Assembly (NCBI GenBank): GCA_030549815.1
Contig: JAUQQQ010000009.1
Coordinates: 1 to 64,000 of the forward strand
Direction: 5' to 3'
DNA from: a bacterium
Lineage (GTDB): Bacteria; DRYD01
Length of the DNA: 64,000 nucleotides
The position numbers and the translations under genes were made by a program. Each line of letters opens with the position of its first letter. Positions within the stretch are counted from its first letter, which is position 1. Below are positions 47,624-57,601 of the stretch, piece by piece. A model generated the notes under the pieces. The model did not search any database, was not told the origin of the DNA, and saw nothing but the letters and a program-made list of their open reading frames with translations.

Positions 47624-48979
47624 ATGAACAAGTATAAGTTAAGTTTATTGGATTCTATATTTTTGGTTGTCGGTTCAATGATAGGGTCTGGCATATTTAT
47701 TGTGCCATCCATTATCTCCTCAAAACTACCTGATGGTTTGTCAGTATTGATCATTTGGATAATAGCAGGGATTATAACAGTTTTAGGAGCGATAAATTAC
47801 GCAGAATTGGCTTCAATGTTCCCTAAACACGGAGGACAATATACTTATTTAAAAGAAACATATGGGAAAATTATTGGTTTTCTTTTTGTATGGGCCAGTT
47901 TCTTTGTAATCCAGGCAGGGACAATCGCAGCTGTAGCAATAGCAATGGCTAAATATGTCGGTACATTCTTCCCCTTCATCTCTGAACAAAACTTTATTTT
48001 TAATCTATGGTTAATAAAAATAAATACTGCGCAGTTAGTCGGAGTTCTGTCAATAGTAATTTTAACTATCATAAATATCATTGGCTTAAAGTTAGGTGCC
48101 ATCGTTCAGAATATATTCACTATTTCCAAAGTTTTAGTCATAATAGTTTTAGTTTTATTTGCTTTTTGGTACCCAGGAGGAAGTATAGAAAAAGTTTTTT
48201 CAAGCCATAATGTAGACAGTTTTTCAAATTTAAATTTAGCCTTAATGGTAGCAGCCTGGAGCTTATCCAAAGTCTTTTTTGCCTATGATGCATGGTATTA
48301 TCTAACATATGTTTCTCACGAAGTAAAAGATTCAAACAAAAATGTTCCCTTAGCAATGGTTATAGGTACAATACTAACAACAATAATATATTGTATAACC
48401 ACAGCAAGCTATCTTTATGTGTTAGGTATAGACGAAGTTAGCAAAGCCTTTGATAATAAAGTAGCAGAAGAAGTAGCAAAAATAATATTCCCTATAGCAG
48501 GGGTTTATTTCATCGCTTTAGGAATAATAATATCGACATTTGGTTGCAATAATGGTCTGATCTTGACAAGTTCAAGGTTGATATATTCCCTTTCAATTGA
48601 CAAATTATTTTTTGAGTCATTTTCAAAAGAACATCCAAAATATCAAACACCTTATATTTCATTAATTTTCCAAGCAGTATGGGTTAGTTTATTGATAATA
48701 CTTGGAAACTACAGCTCACTTTTAACTTATGTTACCTTTGCATCAATAGGGTTCAATTTTTTAACAGTTTTAGCAGTAATAGTATTAAGGAAAAGAAATC
48801 CCGAATTAGATAGGCCATTTAAAGCATGGTTTTATCCAGTAAGTACAATTATATACCTTTTAGCAACATCGATATTCCTCGTTTACACTTTCATAAGCAG
48901 CCCTGTTGAAACAATAACAGGAATAGCACTTATACTATCAGGAATAATTTTCTTCTTCTTTATAAACAAAAAACAATAA
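47624..48979 (+). CDS. APC-superfamily amino acid permease
   Basis: A 451-residue, 12-helix transporter. The TM1 motif VGSMIGSGIFIVPS is the substrate-binding signature of APC carriers. FPKHGGQYTYLKETYG in TM3 and STFGCNNGLILTSSRLIYSLS in TM8 are also typical. It probably imports or exchanges amino acids; which one is not visible. It lies 22 bases after glgA on the same strand, and is convergent with the glycerate kinase gene, one base apart. Confidence 0.93.
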   Translation: MNKYKLSLLDSIFLVVGSMIGSGIFIVPSIISSKLPDGLSVLIIWIIAGIITVLGAINYAELASMFPKHGGQYTYLKETYGKIIGFLFVWASFFVIQAGTIAAVAIAMAKYVGTFFPFISEQNFIFNLWLIKINTAQLVGVLSIVILTIINIIGLKLGAIVQNIFTISKVLVIIVLVLFAFWYPGGSIEKVFSSHNVDSFSNLNLALMVAAWSLSKVFFAYDAWYYLTYVSHEVKDSNKNVPLAMVIGTILTTIIYCITTASYLYVLGIDEVSKAFDNKVAEEVAKIIFPIAGVYFIALGIIISTFGCNNGLILTSSRLIYSLSIDKLFFESFSKEHPKYQTPYISLIFQAVWVSLLIILGNYSSLLTYVTFASIGFNFLTVLAVIVLRKRNPELDRPFKAWFYPVSTIIYLLATSIFLVYTFISSPVETITGIALILSGIIFFFFINKKQ

Positions 48980-48980
48980 T

Positions 48981-50294
48981 TTATAAAATTGAAATATCCG
49001 AAATAAAAATTCCGTATAACTCGTTGAGGTTATTAACACCAGCAGGAAAAGATATAGAGTATTTTTGATTTTTTGGATTTTCGAAAAATAATCCACTATT
49101 AAAGTTATCAAGATATTTTTTAATTTTTTCAACTTCCACATTAATTTGATTGGAAATTACGGATCCGGCTCTATTTGTATTTCCATCAACACCATCAGTT
49201 GCAAAAGCAAAGAAAATAACCTCTTTTTGTATTTTCATCTCTTTCAATTCCTTTAGAACAGACAAACAGAGATGTTGTAAGCGTCCTCCAAATCCTTCTT
49301 TTATAACTTTTAAATTCGTCTCTCCTCCTAATAAAAACAAAGTATTAGAAAAATCTATATTAGTTATTATTATTGATTTTATTAGATTTAAAAGATCATT
49401 CAAAGAAAGATTAATATGAGAAGAAATTAAACGAGCATTCATTTCATTAGCTACAAATAATTCATACAATTTTCTTAAAGCAAAGTTATTATCTGCTAAA
49501 ACAAAATGAAAAACTTGATCTAAATTGGCATTGTTTTTTTCTATATCCTCATAAATTTCAAAATTTTTTCTTAATGTTTGATGAATATTATAATGATCGA
49601 TCAAAGGTTTTAGGATTTCAGAAACAAAGAAAATATCATCACTGGTAATCTTTTTCAAAAAAGTTATTCCTGAGGAAATTGAGGAAAGGTCATTGAAAGG
49701 CACATCAGAAAAAATTAGGGATATTACCTGTGATTTTTTTATGTATTGAAAAATTTTTCCGCTTTTTACAGAAGAGAAAAACCTCCTTATAGTATTAATT
49801 TGATGTATATTAAGGTTTTGAAGAAGAATATACTTATATATTTCAATGGCTAAATTTGGATTGATTAGGGGATACTCAAAGAGGCTACTTCCTCCCCCAC
49901 TTATTAGAAAAATAAAAGTGGTATCTTCAGAATCATTTTCAATAAAAAAATCAATCATCTTCTTTGTATTTTCTATAGACTGATAAGAAAGATAAGGATG
50001 AGTTGAATAAAAAATATCAAAACCATATTCATTATCTACTAAATATTTTATGTCTGTAATAATTTTAACTTTTTTAGGATTTTCCAAATTTAGACTATTA
50101 AAAATTTCCTCTGCAAAAAGATACGCAACCTTTCCAATAGAAACAACGAAGATATTTTTCCTCAATTTTATGTTATTACCAAACAATTTTATCTCATCCT
50201 TATCAAAAAATAACGAATTAGAAATTATGTAATTAGGTGTAATAAATTTTGGAAACTCTTTCTCTATAATTTCTTTGAATTTTTTAATCATCAT
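48981..50294 (-). CDS. gckA: Glycerate 2-kinase (GckA/MOFRL family)
   Basis: A 437-residue GckA-type glycerate kinase that makes 2-phosphoglycerate. Seen are FLISGGGSSLFE near residue 138, NTIRRFFSSVKSGK for the conserved NxxRkhlSxxKgG motif, LLGGETNLKVIKEGFGGR near 330, and FATDGVDGNTNRAGSV near 375 in the MOFRL domain. All the main motifs are present. Its neighbours give no pathway context. It ends one base from the permease gene, facing it. Confidence 0.92.
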   Translation of the reverse strand: MMIKKFKEIIEKEFPKFITPNYIISNSLFFDKDEIKLFGNNIKLRKNIFVVSIGKVAYLFAEEIFNSLNLENPKKVKIITDIKYLVDNEYGFDIFYSTHPYLSYQSIENTKKMIDFFIENDSEDTTFIFLISGGGSSLFEYPLINPNLAIEIYKYILLQNLNIHQINTIRRFFSSVKSGKIFQYIKKSQVISLIFSDVPFNDLSSISSGITFLKKITSDDIFFVSEILKPLIDHYNIHQTLRKNFEIYEDIEKNNANLDQVFHFVLADNNFALRKLYELFVANEMNARLISSHINLSLNDLLNLIKSIIITNIDFSNTLFLLGGETNLKVIKEGFGGRLQHLCLSVLKELKEMKIQKEVIFFAFATDGVDGNTNRAGSVISNQINVEVEKIKKYLDNFNSGLFFENPKNQKYSISFPAGVNNLNELYGIFISDISIL

Positions 50295-50552
50295 TAATAT
50301 ATTTTAACATCATTTGAAACTTTTCTTTCAAATCTAAAAAAATGTATTCAAAGTGTAGAAAAATTGGTCTAACTTTACTTTGAGATCTTTTTTATCTAAT
50401 CTTCTGATCAATTCAAAATACATCAATGTTTTCAGCTCTTCTATAACTTTGTATATGTAAACATAGTATTTTAAAACTTTATATTTTTTGAAATTTCATA
50501 ATACTTATCAAATTTCTATTGTAATTAAATATTATTATAAAGTAAATTAACC
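50295..50552. other. Intergenic region with a possible gene relic
   Basis: Between the glycerate kinase start and the end of the DUF3137-like frame (50553) I see no intact gene. On the minus strand 50334-50495 is open for 53 codons, with protein-like helical composition and a TAG end, but no ATG, GTG or TTG at its head. It may be the tail of a decayed gene or chance. Confidence 0.3.
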
Positions 50553-50589
50553 TCATTTAATAAAGTTCTTAACAAAACTAAGGTTAGAT

Positions 50590-51171
50590 TTAACATCTTC
50601 TACAAATTTTTTCAAATCTGTTTCCTCTATTTTTTTTAAATAGTTCAAATTCAAAAAGGTCCTGATTGGAAGACTTAAAAATATAAACAAAATCTTGTTC
50701 CTCAAAGTAATTTGAAGTATCCCCTAAATTAGATTCTAATTTAAAATTAGATTTAGGAATTTTAAATACCATTCCTCTAAATACAGTATAAGAACGCTTT
50801 CCACTTTGATTTCTTAACTCAACCTCAGAAGCCAAAACATCTACACCATTTATCCTAAACAGAAAAACATCTTCCTCTATGTATCCACTAAAATCAAAAA
50901 CTTTTTTCATAATGTCAATGAAATTTTTTCCTTCTGGAAAATAATTGATTAATTTAATATCCGCCAAATCAGAAATAGCCAAGTTAAATATCTTTTGCTT
51001 AATGAAAAAAGAAAACTTCTTCTTAAAACTTGATCTCAAAATCAAAAATATGATAACTATAGAAAAGATTGAAATAATAAAACCAAATATAAAACTACCA
51101 AAAATTTCCGTGAATAAGTATTCTTTCCTTAGCTGTTGTAATTGTTGTGCAACTACTTGCAATACATCCAT
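50590..51171 (-). CDS. DUF3137-like membrane-anchored protein A, 3' end frameshifted at A8
   Basis: A 193-residue product with one transmembrane helix (residues 25-47) and a beta-rich domain. LASEVELRNQSGKRSYTVFRGMVFKI resembles the DUF3137 core when read as the segments AEVEL and TVFRGxxF. It is a paralog of the next upstream gene. After residue about 177 the message has eight A bases (50630-50637). If one A is lost, the frame continues to TGA at 50553 with KKFVEDVKSNLSFVK, which matches the C-terminus of the paralog; the current tail does not. Frameshift, slippage or sequencing error are the options. Confidence 0.7.
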   Translation of the reverse strand: MDVLQVVAQQLQQLRKEYLFTEIFGSFIFGFIISIFSIVIIFLILRSSFKKKFSFFIKQKIFNLAISDLADIKLINYFPEGKNFIDIMKKVFDFSGYIEEDVFLFRINGVDVLASEVELRNQSGKRSYTVFRGMVFKIPKSNFKLESNLGDTSNYFEEQDFVYIFKSSNQDLFEFELFKKNRGNRFEKICRRC

Positions 51172-51173
51172 AA

Positions 51174-51626
51174 CTAATATATTATACTGACCAAAAGGTC
51201 AAGAAAATTACCTACATTTTCTCTTACATATTCTCTTGTTGGATTTTTAATCAAATCAAAGAAAAGGAGTCTATCATCAGTTATTATATACATAACTTTT
51301 CTATTTCCTTCCGAAGATATTCGTGTACTATATCCTTTCAGAGGCAATTTTTTGGATTGTATATTATTAAAGTTAATCGATTTGCTTTCATATATTTTGA
51401 TTATGGTGCCATTAAAGATTATGTTTTCTTTACGTCTTCCTTTATAATCGCGCCAAATTTTTTTCAATTCAATTTCAGCAACTACAATGGGAACATCGTC
51501 AATAAATAACTCCATTTTTTGTTGATAATATTCATCAAATTCCCAAATTGAAGAGCAAAAACTATAAAAATCTTTTTCATTACTATCAAATCTGATAAAT
51601 CTTGCCGAGTGATAAGGTGATCTCAT
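51174..51626 (-). CDS. DUF3137-like protein B, 5' end apparently frameshifted
   Basis: 150 residues from the ATG at 51626, but the frame is open and protein-like upstream for 46 more codons, to 51764. That part encodes a hydrophobic helix and KYQYDREAKRIFFNN. No start codon exists in that frame. An ATG at 51774 in another frame (MYVGFLFFYYFF) joins it if one base is removed in the A6/A7 runs at 51740-51763. The body, with VAEIELKKIW and IIFNGTIIKI, parallels paralog A, whose start is 3 bases downstream of this stop. Confidence 0.6.
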   Translation of the reverse strand: MRSPYHSARFIRFDSNEKDFYSFCSSIWEFDEYYQQKMELFIDDVPIVVAEIELKKIWRDYKGRRKENIIFNGTIIKIYESKSINFNNIQSKKLPLKGYSTRISSEGNRKVMYIITDDRLLFFDLIKNPTREYVRENVGNFLDLLVSIIY

Positions 51627-51889
51627 GAATTTTACATTATTAAAAAAAATTCTTTTTGCTTCCCTATCGTATTGATATTTTTGAGAAAAGAAAAAAAAAC
51701 AAAAAATTATGGAAAATTCAATAATTATAGCAAGGAATGAAAAAATAATAAAAAAATAAAAAACCTACGTACATATTTTTTTCTATAACTTTCAAATTCC
51801 TTAGCCCATACTAACATAATATCTAAATTGTCTCTAAAATATAATTCTCTTATCAAATTTATAAACCTTTAAAAAAATTGAACATCTTT

Positions 51890-53029
51890 TCACTTTTTCT
51901 CAATTTCTTCTGGATATCCAATTAATAGAGTCTCTTCAAAAAAACCATAAGGATTAATTCTTCTTATCATAAATCTGTAATTTTCAACCTCTTTCTGTAA
52001 AAGGGGCTTAATATAAAAAAAATCTTGTGGTACGTGATATATTGAAATTAACAATATTGGTCTATGTTCTTTTATTACTTTCAATGCCCCCAGTATCGCA
52101 TTGTATTCATTACCCTCTATATCAAGCTTTATGCAACCTATCTTCTTGCTTTCAAAATTTTCTTTGTTATTATGGTAAAAATCATCCAGTGATACCAATT
52201 CTATGTTTTCTTCTCCTTTATAATCAATTTTACTACCAGCAATAATAGTAGAAGCACTACCAGCTTTAAACAATTTTGATCTTCTGTTTTCCTTATCAAG
52301 TCCTATTTTAAATACAAGCACCTTATCCAACGAAATATTATTTTTTACAAGAGTTTGCTGTAAGGATTTGATATTTTCTTCAAGTGGCTCAAAAACCAAC
52401 ACTTTGTAAGGATTAAATTCCATAAACAATACTAAAGAATCCCCTATATACCCCCCACCATCAATTATCAATTTATCAAGTAAGAATCCTTTTAAATCAA
52501 CCTTATCTTCAATGAAATATAAACCCTCTGCAGTCCCAAAAAAATTCCACGTAGGTACATACGGCAAAACATATTTAGTTTTAATTTTCTCAATCCTTTG
52601 ATCAAATTTCTTTTGTTCTTCTCTATCCTTTTGATCAAAAATAAAATCCAAAGCACTTTCCTCAAGAAGGAAATTTTTAGAACCGTATGGTATAAAAAAA
52701 AGTATATTTTTTATAATTTTCTTCGCATCTTCCTTACTTCGTTCATCAAGGTCATCAATCAAATCCTTTAATAATTTTGGAATTAATTCAAAGTTTTGCC
52801 ATATAAAATCCTTCCACTTATTCACATAAACCCCACCATTATCAAAAAATTTATACTTTAATTTTTTCTTACCAAACACAGATCTTATAGCTAAACCAAT
52901 AAATTTCTTATCAATCATCCCAAAAAACAAAAAATAACCCAATTCCATCAATAAATTATAAATTATCTTTTTAAATAAATAGTAAAAATCCCTTATTACT
53001 CTCATACAAAATATAATTCTAATTTGCAA
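51890..53029 (-). CDS. FkbM-family methyltransferase
   Basis: A 379-residue protein whose C-terminal 200 residues form a SAM-dependent methyltransferase of the FkbM type: IIDGGGYIGDS for the SAM-binding glycine loop, KVLVFEPLEEN for the acidic residue, and CIKLDIEGNEYNAILGA. The N-terminal 150 residues are helical. The start is a TTG at 53029 with AAAGGA upstream; an ATG at 53005 is an alternative. It probably O-methylates a sugar of the glycan made by the adjacent divergent galactofuranose genes. Confidence 0.88.
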   Translation of the reverse strand: MQIRIIFCMRVIRDFYYLFKKIIYNLLMELGYFLFFGMIDKKFIGLAIRSVFGKKKLKYKFFDNGGVYVNKWKDFIWQNFELIPKLLKDLIDDLDERSKEDAKKIIKNILFFIPYGSKNFLLEESALDFIFDQKDREEQKKFDQRIEKIKTKYVLPYVPTWNFFGTAEGLYFIEDKVDLKGFLLDKLIIDGGGYIGDSLVLFMEFNPYKVLVFEPLEENIKSLQQTLVKNNISLDKVLVFKIGLDKENRRSKLFKAGSASTIIAGSKIDYKGEENIELVSLDDFYHNNKENFESKKIGCIKLDIEGNEYNAILGALKVIKEHRPILLISIYHVPQDFFYIKPLLQKEVENYRFMIRRINPYGFFEETLLIGYPEEIEKK

Positions 53030-53094
53030 TTCCTTATTCCTTTAATTTCCCTCAAAAGAGGAAAGAAAATAGAGGAAATAGAAATTAAATCATT

Positions 53095-54507
53095 GTGAGA
53101 GTATTACACATAGGGTGGGGATTCTATCCCTGGCGCGCTGGTGGATTAATAGAATACACAGAAAGTCTAATGAAAAAACAAGTACAACAAGGATACAAAG
53201 TAGCATACTTTTGCTCAGGAAGAATTTACCCTTTCATCAAAAAAACATCTATAAAAAAATGGAAAAAAAATAACTATGAAATTTTTGAAATCATTAACCC
53301 TACCATCTACCATGGAGGAGACGAAGGAACACTATTTGACATAGAATCAGAAACAATCGAAAAACTCTTTCAAAAAGTACTATTTCAATTCAAACCTAAC
53401 GTAATCCACATCCAAGAATTGGCAGGGCTACCATCCTCCCTAATCGACATTATTTACAATAACAATATACCATGCGTAATGACACTACACGATTACTTCC
53501 TACTATGCCCTACCCTAAAATTACTTGACTACAATTACCAAAATTGCCTTGAATACCACATAGAAAACAAATGTCCAAATTGCATAAAATCAACCCCAAA
53601 CAACAATAAAAAATTACTGATGATTAAAACACTACATCACGACTTCAAACCATTAATAAACATTTTACCAAACTCTATTAAAAATTTTTTTAGAGAAATA
53701 TTCCTAACTCTAAGAAAAAATTTTTTATATAAAAACCAAAATACACCAAAAAAAACAGTTATTGAAAACAATGAAAATTACTTTCAAAAACGCAGAGAAA
53801 TAAATATTGAAAGACTAAAAAAAATAGATCTATTAATTGCACAATCAAAAAGACTAGAAGAAATATACAAACACTTTGTCCCCAATTTATCAATAAAAAC
53901 AGTAAATTCTCCCGCAGAACATATAGAGAAAATAAAACCAAAACACATAAACTGTAAAATTCCAGTAAAATTTGGAACTCTAAACGGTATGGCAAGCATC
54001 CAAAAAGGAGCTTACTTACTACTTGATACAATAAACATACTTCAAAAATTACAAGATAAATTCGAACTGCATATATTTGGGGCTATATTGCCTACCGCTT
54101 ATGAGAAAATTAAAAATTACAAAAACATATTCTACCATGGCAAATACAAAATAGAAGAATTAAACAATATTCTTGAAAATATAAATGTTGGTATAATTCC
54201 ATCAATATGGGAAGAAGCTTATGGATACGTAGGATTGGAGTTTTTATCTAAAGGAATACCCATTATAAGTAACAACAAAGGAGGAATAACAGAATATACA
54301 ATTGAAAACCTAACAGGATGGGTAAACAAAAGCTCATCCGCCCAAGAATTAGCTCAAATAATGGAAAACATAATCAACAATCCTGAAATCGTAAACGAAC
54401 TAAACCAAAAAATTATTAAAAACCGAGACAAAATTATAAAAACCATGGATCAACATCTTCAAGAAATTCATCAAGTCTACACAGAACTTATAAATAACAA
54501 AAAATAA
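53095..54507 (+). CDS. Glycosyltransferase family 4 (GT-B fold)
   Basis: A 470-residue GT-B glycosyltransferase starting at a GTG. The N-terminal GWGFYPWRAGGLIEYTESL is the acceptor-side Gly loop. The C-terminal SIWEEAYGYVGLEFLSKGIP has the E-x7-E nucleotide-sugar motif, near residues 377-392. A Cys cluster (CPNC, CLEYHIENKC) sits near residues 148-165. It probably builds a surface polysaccharide. The glf gene follows 3 bases later, so it belongs to the galactofuranose operon. Confidence 0.92.
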   Translation: MRVLHIGWGFYPWRAGGLIEYTESLMKKQVQQGYKVAYFCSGRIYPFIKKTSIKKWKKNNYEIFEIINPTIYHGGDEGTLFDIESETIEKLFQKVLFQFKPNVIHIQELAGLPSSLIDIIYNNNIPCVMTLHDYFLLCPTLKLLDYNYQNCLEYHIENKCPNCIKSTPNNNKKLLMIKTLHHDFKPLINILPNSIKNFFREIFLTLRKNFLYKNQNTPKKTVIENNENYFQKRREINIERLKKIDLLIAQSKRLEEIYKHFVPNLSIKTVNSPAEHIEKIKPKHINCKIPVKFGTLNGMASIQKGAYLLLDTINILQKLQDKFELHIFGAILPTAYEKIKNYKNIFYHGKYKIEELNNILENINVGIIPSIWEEAYGYVGLEFLSKGIPIISNNKGGITEYTIENLTGWVNKSSSAQELAQIMENIINNPEIVNELNQKIIKNRDKIIKTMDQHLQEIHQVYTELINNKK

Positions 54508-54510
54508 AAT

Positions 54511-55656
54511 ATGTTTGATTATATCGTTGTAGGTGCAGGTTTCGCAGGATCCACAGTAGCAGAAAGAATAGCTAATAAACTGAAAAAACAAGTACTAATT
54601 ATCGATAAAAGAAACCATATAGGAGGAAATTGTTTTGATTACCGAAACGAAACAGGTATAATAATCCATAAATACGGACCCCACCTATTTCATACAGACG
54701 ATAAAAATGTCGTAGAATACCTCTCAAATTTCACAGATTGGCACATATACAAACACAAAGTATTAGCCTTAGTAGAAGGAAAAAAAATACATATCCCATT
54801 CAATTTTGAAAGCTTAGAAAAACTATTCCCTCACCACCTCTCAATAAAACTTCAAGAAAAACTATTACAATATTTCAAATACGGTTCAAGAATATCAGTA
54901 TTGGACCTAAAAAAACATAACGATCCAGATATAAATTTCTTAGGCAATTTCCTATATGAAAAAATCTACCTAAATTACACGGCTAAACAATGGGGTAAAA
55001 AACCGGATGAAATAAGTGAAGAAGTAATATCAAGAGTTAAAGTAATAATAGGCAAAAATGAAGGATATTTCGATGATAAATACCAAATGGTACCCCTTAA
55101 CGGATATTCCCAAATCTTCCAAAATATGCTTCAAAATAAATACATAAAAATATTACTTAACACAGACTTTAAAGAAATCATCAAAATAGATATAGAAAAT
55201 ACAAAAATATACTTCCTTAATCAAGAATTCAAAGGAAAATTAATATTTACGGGAATGATAGATGAACTCTTCGAATACCGTTTCGGTAAATTACCCTATC
55301 GAAGCCTCAAATTCCATTTCAAAACCTTAGATCAAGAATACTTCCAAGAAGTCGCAACCATCAATTATCCAAATAATTATGATTTCACAAGAATAACTGA
55401 ATTCAAACACATTCATCCTCTACAAACACCAAAAACAACCATAGTTTTCGAATATCCAGAAGACTATGAAATTGGTAAAATACCGTACTATCCCGTATTT
55501 ACCCAAGAAAGCACTAATATCTACCAAAAATATCTGTATTTATCACAAAAATTTAATAACTTAATATTAGTAGGAAGATTGGCAGAATTTAAATACTACG
55601 ACATGGATGACATCGTAAAAAGAGCATTAGAAATATTTGAAGAAAAAATAAAATGA
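54511..55656 (+). CDS. glf: UDP-galactopyranose mutase
   Basis: A 381-residue flavoenzyme converting UDP-galactopyranose to UDP-galactofuranose. It begins DYIVVGAGFAGSTVAER (FAD-binding), then RNHIGGNCFD, KYGPHLFHTD, and NYTAKQWGKKPDEIS, with the conserved Arg and Tyr residues later (RFGKLPYRSL, FTRITEFKH). Length is standard. Its stop overlaps the next glycosyltransferase by ATGA, which links the sugar donor with its transferase. With galT at 61 kb, it shows galactose-based glycan synthesis. Confidence 0.97.
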   Translation: MFDYIVVGAGFAGSTVAERIANKLKKQVLIIDKRNHIGGNCFDYRNETGIIIHKYGPHLFHTDDKNVVEYLSNFTDWHIYKHKVLALVEGKKIHIPFNFESLEKLFPHHLSIKLQEKLLQYFKYGSRISVLDLKKHNDPDINFLGNFLYEKIYLNYTAKQWGKKPDEISEEVISRVKVIIGKNEGYFDDKYQMVPLNGYSQIFQNMLQNKYIKILLNTDFKEIIKIDIENTKIYFLNQEFKGKLIFTGMIDELFEYRFGKLPYRSLKFHFKTLDQEYFQEVATINYPNNYDFTRITEFKHIHPLQTPKTTIVFEYPEDYEIGKIPYYPVFTQESTNIYQKYLYLSQKFNNLILVGRLAEFKYYDMDDIVKRALEIFEEKIK

Positions 55657-56612
55657 ATAAAAACTCAATTTGCGCTATCATCACAACATTTAATAGAAAA
55701 AACAAATTAATTGAATGCATACAATCAATAATTAATCAAACATATAAACCTGATTGTTTACTGATCATCGATAATTTCTCAACTGATGGAACAGAAAAAC
55801 TAATAAGTGAAATAGAAAATGAAATAAGAAAAAGCATAAAATTAATATACAAGAGATTATCTGAGAATACAGGGGGAGCAGGAGGATTCCACTACGGAAT
55901 AAAAGAAGCATACGAACAAGGCTTCGAATTCTTCTGGGTAATGGACGATGATGGGAAACCCGACAAAAACTGCTTAGAAAAATTAATACAATACAAAGAT
56001 AAAGCTGATATAATCGGACCCCTTGTATTAAATCCAGATAACGTAGAAGAATTAACATTCGGCATAGGAAAAAATTTCTCATTCCAAAACCTAAAAAGAA
56101 TACTAAAACAACCTAAACAATCTTACAAAACAGTTAAAGAAATAAAACAAGATAATCCAGAAGGAATAGTATACAATTCAGCAAACCTATTTAATGGAAT
56201 TTTAATATCAAGAAAAGTAGTAGAAAAAATCAGCTTGCCAATGAAAGAATTATTCATATGGGGAGATGAAACTGAATACCTATTCAGAGCACTAAAAAAC
56301 AACATAAAAGTTATAACAGTTATTGACGCCCTCTTTTATCACCCAAAAAGAAAAGAAGAAGAAATAACTAAATTATTCGGCAAATATGTAATATTTGAAA
56401 AAGTAAGCAAACTACAAAAATACTGCTATTTCAGAAATATGGCTTACATAGGTAAAAAATATTCACTACCCTTTTTTATTAGACATTTTTTTAAATACAC
56501 CCTATTTTATATTTTTAATATAAGGTTTTCAGATTTTCTTTTTTTTCTTTCATCTACAATCGATGGATTCTTAGAAAGATGGGGTAAGGAAAAAAGATAC
56601 TTAAAGAGTTAG
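55653..56612 (+). CDS. GT2 glycosyltransferase, galactofuranosyltransferase-like
   Basis: A 319-residue GT-A glycosyltransferase. Seen are AIITTFNRKN at the N-terminus, the metal site WVMDDDGKPD near residue 95, and FIWGDETEYLFRA near 210, where the catalytic base lies in GlfT2-type enzymes. It is coupled to glf by ATGA, so UDP-galactofuranose is the likely donor. It is homologous to the two convergent genes that follow, with a shared C-terminal DGxLxRWGKEK motif. Its TAG overlaps the TAA of the facing gene. Confidence 0.93.
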   Translation: MNKNSICAIITTFNRKNKLIECIQSIINQTYKPDCLLIIDNFSTDGTEKLISEIENEIRKSIKLIYKRLSENTGGAGGFHYGIKEAYEQGFEFFWVMDDDGKPDKNCLEKLIQYKDKADIIGPLVLNPDNVEELTFGIGKNFSFQNLKRILKQPKQSYKTVKEIKQDNPEGIVYNSANLFNGILISRKVVEKISLPMKELFIWGDETEYLFRALKNNIKVITVIDALFYHPKRKEEEITKLFGKYVIFEKVSKLQKYCYFRNMAYIGKKYSLPFFIRHFFKYTLFYIFNIRFSDFLFFLSSTIDGFLERWGKEKRYLKS

Positions 56613-57601
56613 ACAGCTTCAATAAACTTTTTTTCTTTTCCCCACCGCCCTAAAATACCATCCAAAACTGCTTCTATATACAAACCTAAATACGTTGGTT
56701 TATAAAACAAGTAAAAAAATGTGTACTTTATTAAACTATTTATAAATGAAAACGGATTATAACGCAAGAAAACATAACTTTCATTCCTATGCAAACAATA
56801 TCTTCGGATTAAACTTTGTGGGTCAGCAATTGTTAAAAATCCCAAAATTTTCCTCACATCTTCTTGACGCGTTAAAGGATGATAAACTACAGCATCCACA
56901 ACAGTTAATATAGTAAATCCATTGAGAAAAGCTCTGGCTCGGTACTCAAATTCCTCAAGATAGAAAAAAAATTCACTCCTTGGAAACCCAATTTTCTCTA
57001 CAAGTTTCCTTGATAACAACGTCCCATTCCAGGGAGTAGAGGCATCAAAAAAAACCCCACCCTTACTAACCTCCCTTAATTCACTTAAATAATAATACCT
57101 TTTCTTATCAACAGCAACAAACTTTCCAAAAACTCTTTTTATTTTTCGTACATAAAAAACCAGCCTATCAGGATCATCTATACTAACAACAACAGAATCC
57201 AGATAATCCCCCTTATCAACGTGCTTGATTAAATTTTCAAGACAAGTTGGAGAAGGGTATCCATCGTCATCGAGTGTCCAAAACCAATCAAAACCCATTT
57301 CAAAAAGCCTCCTCATTCCATAACCATATCCCCCTCCAACACCAGTATTATAAGGCATCCTAATATAGATAAAGTCGATAGAACCAACCTTTTTAGAAAA
57401 CTCTAAAACATCTTCACTATTTTCATTAACAAAAGCATCAATATATCCTTTCTCACTTAACAACACAGGTGTCCCATCTGACGAAGCATTATCAACAACG
57501 CATAAACAATCAACAGGATAACTCTGCTTGAAAACATATTCAATACACCTAACCAATAAATCTTTTCTGTTGTAAGTATTTATAATCGCACCTATTTTCA
57601 T
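56609..57601 (-). CDS. GT2 glycosyltransferase, GlfT2-like (tandem copy 1)
   Basis: A 330-residue GT-A transferase with AIINTYNRKD at the start, FWTLDDDGYPSP for metal and nucleotide-sugar binding, and FFYLEEFEYRARAF for the acid/base region (in place of the WGDE form). The C-terminal YLGLYIEAVLDGILGRWGKE is nearly identical to that of the next gene. Codon and DNA similarity over the last 115 bases are high. It overlaps the preceding gene by 4 bases. Probably adds galactofuranose or a related sugar to a surface glycan. Confidence 0.92.
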   Translation of the reverse strand: MKIGAIINTYNRKDLLVRCIEYVFKQSYPVDCLCVVDNASSDGTPVLLSEKGYIDAFVNENSEDVLEFSKKVGSIDFIYIRMPYNTGVGGGYGYGMRRLFEMGFDWFWTLDDDGYPSPTCLENLIKHVDKGDYLDSVVVSIDDPDRLVFYVRKIKRVFGKFVAVDKKRYYYLSELREVSKGGVFFDASTPWNGTLLSRKLVEKIGFPRSEFFFYLEEFEYRARAFLNGFTILTVVDAVVYHPLTRQEDVRKILGFLTIADPQSLIRRYCLHRNESYVFLRYNPFSFINSLIKYTFFYLFYKPTYLGLYIEAVLDGILGRWGKEKKFIEAV

